Shown: positions 26,688-35,268 of the stretch, piece by piece | How positions within the stretch are numbered: the stretch's first letter is position 1 | Layout of the letters: each line of letters starts with the position of its first letter | NCBI GenBank assembly: GCA_963844845.1 | Contig: CAWJPW010000001.1 | Coordinates: 62,001-126,000 of the forward strand | DNA: 64,000 nt | Reading direction: 5' to 3' | Source: CAWJPW01 sp963844845 | GTDB taxonomy: Bacteria > Acidobacteriota > Thermoanaerobaculia > Thermoanaerobaculales > Sulfomarinibacteraceae | Position numbers and translations under genes: made by a program | The notes under the pieces: generated by a model | Told to the model about the DNA's origin: nothing | Databases searched by the model: none | Seen by the model: the letters and a program-made list of their open reading frames with translations, nothing else

Positions 26688-27814
26688 GCGCCGGCACCGG
26701 CGCCGGCCTCTACGTTCACCTTCCCTACTGCGCGTCTCGCTGCTCGTACTGCAGCTTCATCGTGACCACACGCCAGGTCACCATGGCCCGCTACCTGCCG
26801 GCCCTCGTCGAGGAAGCAGCGATGCTCGAGCTCGAGCCCGGCTCACCCCTGACCAGCCTCTACCTCGGCGGCGGCACGCCCTCCCAGGTGCCTCCCCAGG
26901 CGCTCGCATCCCTCGTCGAGGAGCTCTGCGTTCGCTTCCCCCTCGCACCCGGAGCGGAGGTCACCGTCGAGGCCAACCCGGACGACGTCACCGCGACACT
27001 GCTGGACGCCTGGCGCGGCGCCGGCGTCACCCGTGTCTCCATGGGGGTTCAGTCCTTCGATGACGGCGAGCTCGCGGTCCTCGACCGCCGCCACGACGCC
27101 GCTCGGGCCGCGTCCGCGGCTCGCCTCGCGCTCGACCACGGCGACCTCGAGGTGAGCCTCGACCTCATGCTCGCGATCCCCGACCAGACCCGCTCCAGCC
27201 TCGATCGCAGCGTGGACCGTCTCCTCGACCTCGCGCCCCACCACGTGTCCGTCTACCTCCTGGAGATGGACAAGCCCCACCGCCTCCGCGCCCTGGCGCG
27301 TCGTCAACCCGAACGCTTCGCCGGCGACGAGGAGGCGGCCGACCTCTACCTCCACCTTGCGGCCCGTCTGGGCGGGGCGGGCTACCTTCACTACGAGGTC
27401 TCCAACTTCGCCCGCCCCGGCCACGAGGCGGTGCATAACACCCGCTACTGGAGCCGCCGGGCGGTGCACGCCCTCGGCGTCGCGGCTCACGGCCAGGAAG
27501 GGCCCCGCCGCTGGGCCAACGTCGACGCCCTACGGGAGTACCTCAGTGCGGTGGAGGCAGGCCGGCGCCCGCTGGCGTGGACGACCACCCTCGACCCCGA
27601 GGCCGAGGCGGCCGAGGCGGTCATGCTCGGACTGCGCCTCGCCGAGGGCGTGCCGCGCGCCCTGGTCGACCGGGTTGCGGCCGCGCGACCGGCTTTCGCC
27701 GAACGGCTCGCCGACTTCCGCAATCTCGGCCTCGCCGAGGAGGACGACGACGCGGTGAGCCTCACCCCCCGCGGCTGGCTCCTCTCCAACGAGCTCTTCC
27801 AGGAGCTCACCTAG
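26684..27814 (+). CDS. hemW: HemW-like radical SAM protein (coproporphyrinogen III oxidase homologue)
   Basis: A 376-residue radical SAM protein. The 4Fe-4S motif is CASRCSYCSF near residue 15; the third Cys is followed by Ser-Phe as in HemW (heme chaperone) rather than CxC as in true HemN. Other blocks are SLYLGGGTPSQ, VTVEANPDD, GVQSFDD and HNTRYW. The first in-frame ATG/GTG (26762) would remove the cluster motif, so translation must start earlier; the only usable codon is CTG at 26684, which overlaps the peptidase stop (CTGA) and has GGGAGG seven bases upstream. HemW function is inferred from the motif. Confidence 0.88.
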   Translation: MSAGTGAGLYVHLPYCASRCSYCSFIVTTRQVTMARYLPALVEEAAMLELEPGSPLTSLYLGGGTPSQVPPQALASLVEELCVRFPLAPGAEVTVEANPDDVTATLLDAWRGAGVTRVSMGVQSFDDGELAVLDRRHDAARAASAARLALDHGDLEVSLDLMLAIPDQTRSSLDRSVDRLLDLAPHHVSVYLLEMDKPHRLRALARRQPERFAGDEEAADLYLHLAARLGGAGYLHYEVSNFARPGHEAVHNTRYWSRRAVHALGVAAHGQEGPRRWANVDALREYLSAVEAGRRPLAWTTTLDPEAEAAEAVMLGLRLAEGVPRALVDRVAAARPAFAERLADFRNLGLAEEDDDAVSLTPRGWLLSNELFQELT

Positions 27815-27865
27815 GAGCGTAGAGGTCCTGCACCGTGCGTGGCGACCATGCGGGCGGACTTCTAT

Positions 27866-27996
27866 GCCGCCGGGGCACGCCGACCGCTTCGCGGCCTTGA
27901 CGGCCACTCGGTCGGCGCCGCTGCACACGCGAGCGTGTGCACGGCACCTCCCTCGCGTCCGGCCGCGCCTACGGCGCGGCGGCGTGCCCCGGCGGC
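27866..27996. repeat. Structured repeat, unit A (131 nt)
   Basis: Closed by a perfect 17-bp stem (27866-27882 with 27980-27996). Inside are a CCGC-TTC-GCGG hairpin (27884-27894), a 7-bp stem with loop CGAG (27923-27940), and GCCGCGCC-TAC-GGCGCGGC (27962-27980). The whole resembles a multibranched fold. About 75% alike to 28455-28570, with paired changes in the stems. Confidence 0.7.
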
Positions 27997-28253
27997 CCGG
28001 TACGCCCGAGAACATGCGCAGGGAGGGTAGAGAGAACCCACTCTCTCTGTATTGAACAAGTCGCGCCGGCGCCGGCCCTCTGGTCGCGCTTTGCTCCGTC
28101 GCCTTCGTCGGCATGACCACAAGGTCAATGCCTCCTCGGCTCGGTCACAAATCGCACCCAGAGAACCGACGGCGGCGCGACTCCTGTCGTTGCAGCAGGC
28201 CATGGAAGCGTCTGCCGCCTAACGGCGGCTGGGCCGCGGCTTTGCCGCGTCCC

Positions 28254-28371
28254 GGGGAGTGGCTCCTGCGGCTTCTGCTGCGGCCCGCGATGCGGCGCCC
28301 CTTGAGTCGGCTACGCCGCCCCAGGGAGCACCACCTCGCGGCCCTCGCGACGAATCCGCCCGCCACTCCCC
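28254..28371. repeat. Structured segment, unit B (118 nt)
   Basis: Closed by GGGGAGTGG (28254-28262) with CCACTCCCC (28363-28371). Contains a TCGCG-GCCCT-CGCGA hairpin at 28336-28350 and CCGC-GAT-GCGG near 28286. Not clearly the same sequence family as units A and C, but similar in size and spacing. Confidence 0.45.
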
Positions 28372-28454
28372 TTCACGACGCCGTGTCCCACCCGCCCACC
28401 CGGTACCGTCGCCACCGGCGACGAGGGATAGGGCATGGAATCCTGGGGTTCTCC

Positions 28455-28570
28455 GGGCACGCCGGCCGCTTCGCGGCCTTTCGGCCACTCGGTCAGGCCC
28501 CGAGCGCACGCAAGCGTGCGCCAGGACCCTCCCTCGCAGCCGGCCGTGGCTCCGCCACGGCGGCGTGCCC
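28455..28570. repeat. Structured repeat, unit C (116 nt)
   Basis: Diverged copy of unit A. The outer stem is GGGCACGCCG (28455-28464) with CGGCGTGCCC (28561-28570). Inside are GGCCGC-TTC-GCGGCC (28464-28478), GCGCACG-CAAG-CGTGCGC (28504-28521) and GCCGTGGC-TCC-GCCACGGC (28543-28561). Three base pairs differ from unit A on both sides of the stem, keeping pairing intact. Confidence 0.7.
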
Positions 28571-28630
28571 TGACGCCGTCACCGCCTCGGGTACGGTGTG
28601 CTGCTGCGACGATGGACCGATGCCAATGTA

Positions 28631-28651
28631 GGCGCGCGACTTTCGCGCGCC
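28631..28651. repeat. Perfect 9-bp hairpin
   Basis: GGCGCGCGA-CTT-TCGCGCGCC, a 9-bp stem with a three-base loop, between unit C and the tandem duplication. Confidence 0.7.
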
Positions 28652-28713
28652 ACCCTTCGCGTTGCTGCGGAGTACCTCGTACAACTGAATCGCCCCCAGT
28701 CAGCGGAGGAAGC

Positions 28714-29280
28714 CCACCACCGCCCCAAAGCACAGGTCCTCCGGCGGGCGTGCCGTCCTTGACGTCTTCCCTGCAGCGCGCTCTCCCTTGCGCCGCGTTG
28801 GCGGGAAACGTCAAGGGGGGCTCCCTCGGCCCTTGGCGTCCGGAGTAGTGGCCCCAAAGAGACCAGGCAGGCGACTCGGCGCAGGGCGCGAAGGGGGCTA
28901 TGTTGCCGTTTGGCGTCTTCTGCTGTTGCCCCCTTCGCGACCGCGCCGACGGGCGGCGGCCCAGCCGCCGCCCGGGCGCCGGTGCCCGCAGCATCCGCGA
29001 CCACCACCGCCCCAAAGCACAGGTCCTCCGGCGGGCGTGCCGTCCTTGACGTCTTCCCTGCAGCGCGCTCTCCCTTGCGCCGCGTTGGCGGGAAACGTCA
29101 AGGGGGGCTCCCTCGGCCCTTGGCGTCCGGAGTAGTGGCCCCAAAGAGACCAGGCAGGCGACTCGGCGCAGGGCGCGAAGGGGGCTATGTTGCCGTTTGG
29201 CGTCTTCTGCTGTTGCCCCCTTCGCGACCGCGCCGACGGGCGGCGGCCCAGCCGCCGCCCGGGCGCCGGTGTCCGCAGCA
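28714..29280. repeat. Tandem duplication of a 280-bp sequence (period 287 bp)
   Basis: The stretch from about 28714 to 28993 recurs at 29001-29280 with almost no differences (one C/T noticed near the end), separated by seven bases. Each copy carries three self-complementary modules: CCTTGACGT...ACGTCAAGG, CGCGAAGGGGGC...GCCCCCTTCGCG, and GGGCGGCGGC-CCA-GCCGCCGCCC. No protein is encoded consistently. Near-identity suggests a recent duplication. Confidence 0.85.
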
Positions 29281-29398
29281 CCCCCTCGCCACCAATCCCA
29301 TGCCCCCGCCGATGCCACCTCTCCACCGCCGCCGTCGCCGCAGCGGTCCGCGTCGCCGCCTGTGCTACCCTGCGCCGCACTCTCACGGAGGCGACGAC

Positions 29399-30268
29399 AT
29401 GGCTCTCGGCGAGGATCGGCTGGCTCTCATCGGCTGCGGCACCATGGGCGAGGCGATGGTGAAGGGGCTCCTGCACGAGTCCCTGACGACGCCGTCACAG
29501 GTGACGGTGAGCCACCCGCGCGCTGAGCGCCGCGCCCACTTGGCCGAGCGGTACGGCGTCGCCGCCACCGCCGACAACGCCGCCGCGGCGGAGGGCGCCA
29601 CCCTGGTGGTGCTCGCCGTCAAGCCCCAGGTACTGCCCGAGGCCCTCGCCGACCTCGTCGGCCGCGTCGACACCACCGCGCTGCTGCTCTCCATCGTGGC
29701 AGGCGCCACTACCGAGCGGCTGGCTCGCGCCCTCGGCACGCCTGCCGTGGTGCGCATTATGCCCAACACTCCCGCACAGATCGGCCGTGGGATGTCCGTG
29801 TGGACGGCGACAGCCGCCGTGGACGAGGCCGGCCGGGCGAAGGCCCGGGCCCTCCTCTCCGCCCTAGGCGCCGAGGAGTTCGTCGCACACGAGGGGGAGC
29901 TCGACATGGCCACCGCCCTCTCCGGCACCGGGCCGGCCTACGTCTTCCTCTTCATGGAGGCGCTCATCGACGCGGGCGTCCACCTGGGATTCTCGCGCCG
30001 GGTCGCCACCCGCCTGGTGGAGGAGACCCTGCGCGGTTCCCTGGAGTTCGCAACCGAGGCCCCAGACCACCTCGCCCGTCTGCGCAACCAGGTCACCTCC
30101 CCCGGCGGCACGTCGGCCGAGGCGCTCTACCAGCTCGAGCGGGGCCGGCTGCGCACCGTCCTGTCCGATGCCGTGTGGGCGGCCTACCGCCGCTGTGTCC
30201 AGCTGGGACAGCAGGTCGCCCCGGAGGGCAACGGTCGCCCGTTGCCGGCGCCACCAGGGGAGCGTTGA
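29399..30268 (+). CDS. proC: Pyrroline-5-carboxylate reductase
   Basis: A 289-residue enzyme making proline from pyrroline-5-carboxylate with NAD(P)H. The Rossmann motif is IGCGTMGEAMVKG near residue 10; VVLAVKPQ, the MPNTPAQIG motif, ALSGTGPAYVF and the C-terminal VTSPGGTSAEAL signature are all present. GGAGG precedes the ATG by seven bases. It stands alone downstream of the hairpin block and is convergent with the HAD gene. Confidence 0.96.
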   Translation: MALGEDRLALIGCGTMGEAMVKGLLHESLTTPSQVTVSHPRAERRAHLAERYGVAATADNAAAAEGATLVVLAVKPQVLPEALADLVGRVDTTALLLSIVAGATTERLARALGTPAVVRIMPNTPAQIGRGMSVWTATAAVDEAGRAKARALLSALGAEEFVAHEGELDMATALSGTGPAYVFLFMEALIDAGVHLGFSRRVATRLVEETLRGSLEFATEAPDHLARLRNQVTSPGGTSAEALYQLERGRLRTVLSDAVWAAYRRCVQLGQQVAPEGNGRPLPAPPGER

Positions 30269-30287
30269 GCGTCCGAGCCTCGGAACG

Positions 30288-31061
30288 TCACGCTTCGATT
30301 CCCAACCACCCAGGCAGATCCGCCACGGAGTCAAGAACTCCATCGGGCGGTGAGCCCGGTGTCGCGAGGTCCGCAGGGCGAAAGGTGCCGGTGCGGACGA
30401 GCACCCCGAGACAGCCGGCCCGCTGGGCAGCGCGCACGTCGTTCTCGATGCCGTCACCCACCACCACCACCCGCCCTCGGGGCACCCCCAGCTCAGCCGC
30501 GGCGACCTCGAGGAACGCTTCGCTCGGTTTGCCCACCAGCACCGCCTCCCGGCCGCTGGCGTACTCGAGTGCGGCGACGAAGGCGCCCGCATCGAGGGTT
30601 GGTCCTCCCCCGGGATTCCACCAGCGGTTGCGATGGATTGCCACCAGCGTCGCACCAGCCAGGAGCGCACGAAAGGCCCGATCGAGCCGCGCGAAGGTCC
30701 ACTCAGATCCGAGGTCGCCCACCACCACGTACTCCGGCGCCTCGTCGTCGAGGGTGAAGCCGGCGAACTCCGCGTGGGTCACCTCGGGCAGCAGCAGCGA
30801 GACTCGTTGCGCGCCTTGGTCGGCGAGCCAGCGGGCAGCCGCCACCGGTGCGGTGAAGAGATCGTCCGCCACTGCCGCGATGCCGAGCTCTGCGAGCCTC
30901 CGGACCAGGGCCGAACGCGGCTGCCGCGTGGTGTTGGTGGCGAAGCACACCGGCACATCGGCGCTGCGCAGCGCGGCCACCGCAACGGCAGCGCCCGGAA
31001 TCGCCGCACCACCCTGGTAAAGCGTCCCGTCAAGATCGAGCACGCAGGCGTCGGCGCGCAT
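30288..31061 (-). CDS. HAD-superfamily hydrolase, subfamily IIA (NagD/HDHD2-like)
   Basis: A 257-residue phosphatase. Motif I is DLDGTLYQG near residue 8, motif II is ATNTTRQPRSAL, the C2A-type cap follows, and motif III/IV are VGKPSEAFLEVA and VGDGIENDVRAAQRAG. Closest in feel to the HDHD2/LHPP branch of class IIA HADs; the substrate is unknown. The ATG at 31061 (or a GTG one codon earlier) overlaps the stop of the upstream RNase D gene (TGATG), showing co-translation. Confidence 0.9.
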   Translation of the reverse strand: MRADACVLDLDGTLYQGGAAIPGAAVAVAALRSADVPVCFATNTTRQPRSALVRRLAELGIAAVADDLFTAPVAAARWLADQGAQRVSLLLPEVTHAEFAGFTLDDEAPEYVVVGDLGSEWTFARLDRAFRALLAGATLVAIHRNRWWNPGGGPTLDAGAFVAALEYASGREAVLVGKPSEAFLEVAAAELGVPRGRVVVVGDGIENDVRAAQRAGCLGVLVRTGTFRPADLATPGSPPDGVLDSVADLPGWLGIEA

Positions 31062-32211
31062 CACGAGCTAGCGCTCTCGGCATCGAGCGCTGCCAGGAGC
31101 GCCGCACCGACCTGCTCCAACCGCCATCCCACCAATCCGCAGCGCTCCAGATCCCCGGCCGTCTCCGGCCGCGGCTCGCAGGACGCGACCACCTCCGCCA
31201 CCGCCCGCGCGCACACCAGCCCGCTATCGAGGCCCAGCTCCCCGGCCACCTCATCGCGCGCCTTGAGCAGGCGTTTGACCCTCGCCTTGAGCTCGACCGA
31301 CGGCGGCCCCCCCCGGTGCGACGGGCACGGGGCGGCGCGGCTTGGGGACGGCTCAGCTGACGCAACACCTCGCGCCCCCAGCGCCGCACGAAGCGCGGCC
31401 CGAGCCCGTCAACCCGCGCCAGACCGGATGTGTCGTCCGGCGGCTCTTCCGCCACCGCCACGAGCGGGCCGTTGGCCATCACGCGGAAGGGTGGGACGTC
31501 GAGCTCCTGGGCACGCTCCTCGCGCCAGCGGTGCAGGGTGAACACGCGGTCCCGCGCCGTGCCCTTGAGACCGCGCGCGCCACGAAGTCTCTCGAAGGCC
31601 AGGGGATCCGCCTCTGGCGGGACGAAGCGAACCGCCTCCAGGCGGGCGAACTCCTCCTCGGCCCAGCTCCACCGCCCGAGCGCCTCGAGCCGCGGCCGAA
31701 GCCTGCCCGCCAGGGTCTCGAGAAACGCCGTGTCGGCCGCGGCATAGGCCAGCAGCTGCGGCGGCAGCGGGCGCTGGCCCCAGTCGGCACGCTGGTAGCG
31801 CTTGTCCAGCGTCACTCCCACGTCGCGCTCGAGCAGCGCGGCGAGCCCGGTACGCGGCTCACCCAGCAGCTGGGCCATGATCTGAGTGTCCTCGAGCCCG
31901 GCCAACCGTCCGCCGAGGTCGCGGTCGAGCACCCGGACGTCGTAGTCGGCGCCGTGCATCAGCACCGGGACGGCCGGATCGGCCATGACCTCGAGCAGCG
32001 GATGGAGCACCTCGCGGCTCAGCATAAGCGGGTCGAGCAGGAAATGGCGATCGCCGGCGGTCACCTGGAGCAGACAGACCTTGTGGAAGTACGAGTGGAG
32101 CGAGTCGGCCTCGGTGTCGAGGGAGAACCGCCCTGCAGCCGAGCAGGCGTCCGCGACCTCTGAGACATCGTCAGCGCTGGCCACCCAGATGGGGTTCAGA
32201 GACTCCAGCAT
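31061..32211 (-). pseudogene. rnd: Ribonuclease D with frameshift in a G8 run
   Basis: A 3'-5' exoribonuclease acting on structured RNA/tRNA ends. DEDD motifs are readable: FSLDTEADSL (Asp32, Glu34), HGADYDVRVLDRD and YAAADTAFL; an HRDC domain follows. The frame breaks at a run of eight C on the plus strand (31306-31313). One extra base there would restore a continuous protein ending KARDEVAGELGLDSGLVCAR and the stop at 31061-31063, which overlaps the next gene as expected. Without it, the frame continues into a basic, non-homologous tail to 31030. Could be a sequencing error or a real slippery site. Confidence 0.85.
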
Positions 32212-32289
32212 GGCGGCATGCTAGCAGAGCCGCCGCCGACCTCCGCCAGGAAGCCTCCGGGCAGCGAGCACCCGCCCCTGGGCCGGCGC

Positions 32290-34071
32290 TCACCCTCCGG
32301 AGGACGAGGATACCGTGACCGGCGACGTCAGCGGCACCACCAGCACCTCCGCGTCCATCAGGTGAGTCCACCCCGGCCTCACCACCTCGTCCGCGACGGC
32401 TCGCCGCCGCAGCGCGGCCCGCACCGGGCTCGAGAGGGTGCGATACCTCCCACCGAGCACCACCACGAGGCGGCGGACGCCTGCTCCCTCGAGCCGGCCG
32501 AGGAGCTGCACCAGATCGCCGTCGGTGTACGCAAAGAAGAAGGGCCGGGTGTAGTAGAGGGAGGCGGCGTCCTCGGCGAGCCAGAACGCGTCGGTGACGA
32601 CCGGCATCCCGGGGCTTTGCTCCAGCACCTTCACCAGCCTCTCAGAAGCCTCCTTCTTCATCGCCAGGAGGCGGACGCCGTCGAGCTGGAGCGCGATGGA
32701 CACGACAACCAGCGCAACAACCGCCAGGCGCAGCTGCCGCAGCGGGAATGGCCCGTCTCCCCTCTCCGCCGCCAGCATTGCCAGCGCCAGGACGAGCGGG
32801 ATGACCGGGAGAAAGTGCCGCGGTCCCCAGATCAGGCCCACGTCGTGGCGGTGCAGCGGCACCACTGCGAGGATCGAGTACAGGGCGACGAGCGACAGCG
32901 CGAACCGCGCAGGCGCCCCGTGTCGCCACAGCGGCGCCGCCAGGACGACGACGATGACGAGCAAGGGCACGTGGAGAAGGAGCACCTGGGTGTCGAGGAC
33001 CCGCGCGAAGGGCTCGGGCGCGGCGATGACGAGGCCCGCCGCGACTGCCGCGGCGCCCACCGCCGCCCAGAGAGCAGCGCGCCGCCAGCGTCGTGGGCCC
33101 ACCAGAAGGAGCACGAGAGGCAGGCAGAGAACGGCTGCAAGCCACGGATCGGGATTCAGCCGCGCCAGGTAGAACCAGGCGTCGTGGAGCTCTCCGGCGA
33201 TCTCACCGGCGAGCCCACCAGCGCCCATCATGTGATCGTAGATGCCTGCATGAAAGCCGAGCCAGGCGCCGAATGCGTGCTTCTGCACGAGCCACAGCGG
33301 GAGCATGACCGACAGCCACCCCCCTGCCAGCCCCACCGCGGGCCAAACCCGGCGCCACGCGAGCAGCTGGGCCGCCACTGCGGCCGCGATGACCACATAT
33401 CCCTCCTCGCGGAGCACGGTGGAGAGACCCAGGAGCACCCCGGCGAGGAGCACCACGGCCCACCTCTCCCTCCGCATGCCGGCGAGCAGAAGGGTGAGGC
33501 CGCCGAGCACGAGCAGCAGGCTCAGCGAGTGCTCCCAGAACGTCAGGCCGTAGAACAGCAGCGGGCTTCCGAGACCGAGGGCCAGCACTCCCAGCCATCG
33601 CCACCGGTCCACTCCCAGCTCCGCCATCAGCAGGACGAACACCACCAGGCACCCGGCCGCCGACGCCAGTGGGAGCACCCAGAGCCCCCACGATCCGAGC
33701 GCCTCGTACAAGGGCGCTGCGAGCCAGGGGAAGTAGGGCGGATAGTACGGCAGCACGGCACCGTGCCGGCGGAGGAAGTGCACGCCTCCGTCGGGCAGAA
33801 AGCGCAGCTCGGGGTCGATGGCCCGGCCCGGGTACTCAACGGCCGGCGCTTCCACCCGGCCGCGCACGAGGCTCTGCACCTGGATGAAGCGGTTGCCCTC
33901 GTCGGTCACCCAGAAGACGTCTCGCGGCAACCACACCAACAGCGCCAGCTGCAGGAGCACCGGCACCGCGATGACGGCGGCTCGTACCTGTCGCCCCCCC
34001 CACCTCCACCGACCCGCCTGGCTCGAGCCCGACGCGGGCTCGGACCGAGCATCTGGCAGCGAGCCGACCAT
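32290..34071 (-). CDS. Multipass membrane glycosyltransferase-like protein
   Basis: A 593-residue integral membrane protein with about ten to twelve hydrophobic helices and a C-terminal soluble part. The first extracytoplasmic loop starts VTDEGNRFIQVQSL, where the acidic DE pair is like the catalytic loop of GT39/GT83-type lipid-linked sugar transferases, and PYYPPYFPWLAAPLY follows. The donor and acceptor are unknown. ATG 34071 is chosen where hydrophobic topology begins; an in-frame ATG at 34137 is less likely. Separated by 78 bases from RNase D downstream. Confidence 0.75.
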   Translation of the reverse strand: MVGSLPDARSEPASGSSQAGRWRWGGRQVRAAVIAVPVLLQLALLVWLPRDVFWVTDEGNRFIQVQSLVRGRVEAPAVEYPGRAIDPELRFLPDGGVHFLRRHGAVLPYYPPYFPWLAAPLYEALGSWGLWVLPLASAAGCLVVFVLLMAELGVDRWRWLGVLALGLGSPLLFYGLTFWEHSLSLLLVLGGLTLLLAGMRRERWAVVLLAGVLLGLSTVLREEGYVVIAAAVAAQLLAWRRVWPAVGLAGGWLSVMLPLWLVQKHAFGAWLGFHAGIYDHMMGAGGLAGEIAGELHDAWFYLARLNPDPWLAAVLCLPLVLLLVGPRRWRRAALWAAVGAAAVAAGLVIAAPEPFARVLDTQVLLLHVPLLVIVVVLAAPLWRHGAPARFALSLVALYSILAVVPLHRHDVGLIWGPRHFLPVIPLVLALAMLAAERGDGPFPLRQLRLAVVALVVVSIALQLDGVRLLAMKKEASERLVKVLEQSPGMPVVTDAFWLAEDAASLYYTRPFFFAYTDGDLVQLLGRLEGAGVRRLVVVLGGRYRTLSSPVRAALRRRAVADEVVRPGWTHLMDAEVLVVPLTSPVTVSSSSGG

Positions 34072-34331
34072 CGCCCGAGGATAGCACCGGCCATCTCCGC
34101 GATCGCGGCGAGGTACCCGCGCACCACCGCGCGACAACGCTCTCGTCGAGGCCCGTCATCCCGACCGCGATGAACCGCGACCTCGGCCCGAAGCGGCGCG
34201 CCTCCGGGACTCGGGCTCTAAACTCCTCCCTCCTTCTCACCACCCATCGCCCCATGGAAGCACCCTCGCCGTGCGAACCACCGTGCTACAGTGTGCTCCG
34301 CTGCGGCGCCGCCGCGTGCTACACTGACGCC

Positions 34332-35264
34332 ATGCGACCTATTCTCGACATCAACACGGCCAAGGTGGCCGTCGAGCTCACCAACCGCTGCAACCTGCGC
34401 TGCGGCATGTGCCCCATGGGCAAGCTCAGCCGAGCCGACGCCGACATGCCGTGGTGGCTCGTACAGAAGGTCGCCGAGGACTTTCGCGCCAACGGCATCC
34501 GGGTCAAGTGGCTGCACGAGATGGGCGAGCCACTCCTGTATCCGCGGCTGTGCGATGCCATCGATCTTTTCCCCGGCTGCTCGGTCTCCACCAACGCCGT
34601 GATTCTCGACCGCGAGTACGGCGAGGAGCTCCTGGAGACATCGCTCGGTCGTGTCCGTCTTTGCGTTGACACCGTCAACCCCCGCGTCTACCCCCATATC
34701 CGTCGCGGCGGCATCTTCGATGAGGTTGTCGGGAACATCCGCAGCTTCCTCGAGCTCTCCCGCGGACGCTCGATCCGGGTCGAGCTGCAGAAGATGATCA
34801 CCCTGCAGACGGCACACGAAACGGTGGAGGACTTCGAGCGTTTCTTCGACCTCGCCCGCTACCCCCAGGCCCACGTCATCGAGAAGACGTGCGAGGGGCT
34901 GGACACCTCCGACGCCACGGAGCTTCACGAGGCCTACTACGGGTGCTTCCAGGGCTACCCCTTCCGCTGGTTCGTGGTGCTCGCCGACGGGCGGGTCACC
35001 CACTGCTGCTACGATTCCGACGGCAAGCAGCCCATTGGCGACCTCAAGAAAGAGACGGTCAAGGAGATCCTCGCATCTGACGTCCTCAGCAGCCACCTCG
35101 CCGCCTTCAAGGAGAAGGACTGGGAGCGCCTTCCCCGCTGTGGCGAGTGCTACAAGAACGCCACCGGCACCGCGGTGATGGTGGACCAGCTCATGCAGCT
35201 GGGCCACCGCCTCGACCGGGTCCTGCCTGTCAAGCAGGTGGCCCGCCGCATCATCAACCGGTAG
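34332..35264 (+). CDS. Radical SAM protein with SPASM-like C-terminus
   Basis: A 310-residue radical SAM enzyme. The cluster motif is ELTNRCNLRCGMCPMG (Cys20, Cys24, Cys27 region), followed by a truncated TIM barrel (WLHEMGEPLLYPRL) and C-terminal cysteines in YYGCFQGYPF, VTHCCYD and RCGECYKN that could bind extra clusters, as in SPASM proteins. The substrate is unknown. ATG 34332 matches the family start; TGCTACACT just upstream is a good extended -10 (34318-34326), so the message would be nearly leaderless. It overlaps no gene; a methyltransferase gene starts four bases after its stop, suggesting joint action. Confidence 0.88.
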   Translation: MRPILDINTAKVAVELTNRCNLRCGMCPMGKLSRADADMPWWLVQKVAEDFRANGIRVKWLHEMGEPLLYPRLCDAIDLFPGCSVSTNAVILDREYGEELLETSLGRVRLCVDTVNPRVYPHIRRGGIFDEVVGNIRSFLELSRGRSIRVELQKMITLQTAHETVEDFERFFDLARYPQAHVIEKTCEGLDTSDATELHEAYYGCFQGYPFRWFVVLADGRVTHCCYDSDGKQPIGDLKKETVKEILASDVLSSHLAAFKEKDWERLPRCGECYKNATGTAVMVDQLMQLGHRLDRVLPVKQVARRIINR

Positions 35265-35268
35265 CCAG

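Larger units (their letters stand above)
27815..29398. other. 1.6-kb gene-free block of hairpin repeats
   Basis: No credible gene lies between hemW and proC. The block is packed with nested GC-rich palindromes. Besides the units listed separately, it has a stem at 28059-28068 / 28173-28182 enclosing a second one (CTCTGG / CCAGAG), hairpins at 28214-28229 (6 bp) and 28235-28249 (6 bp, loop TTT), and a weak AGAGAG / CTCTCT hairpin at 28029-28048 that may terminate hemW. Frames seen here are by-products of repeated GC-rich sequence. Confidence 0.7.

Noticed and set aside
28435..29318. Several overlapping frames across the hairpin block
   Set aside because: They exist because the 287-bp repeat and GC palindromes lack stop codons; no ribosome sites, no family resemblance, and both strands look alike.
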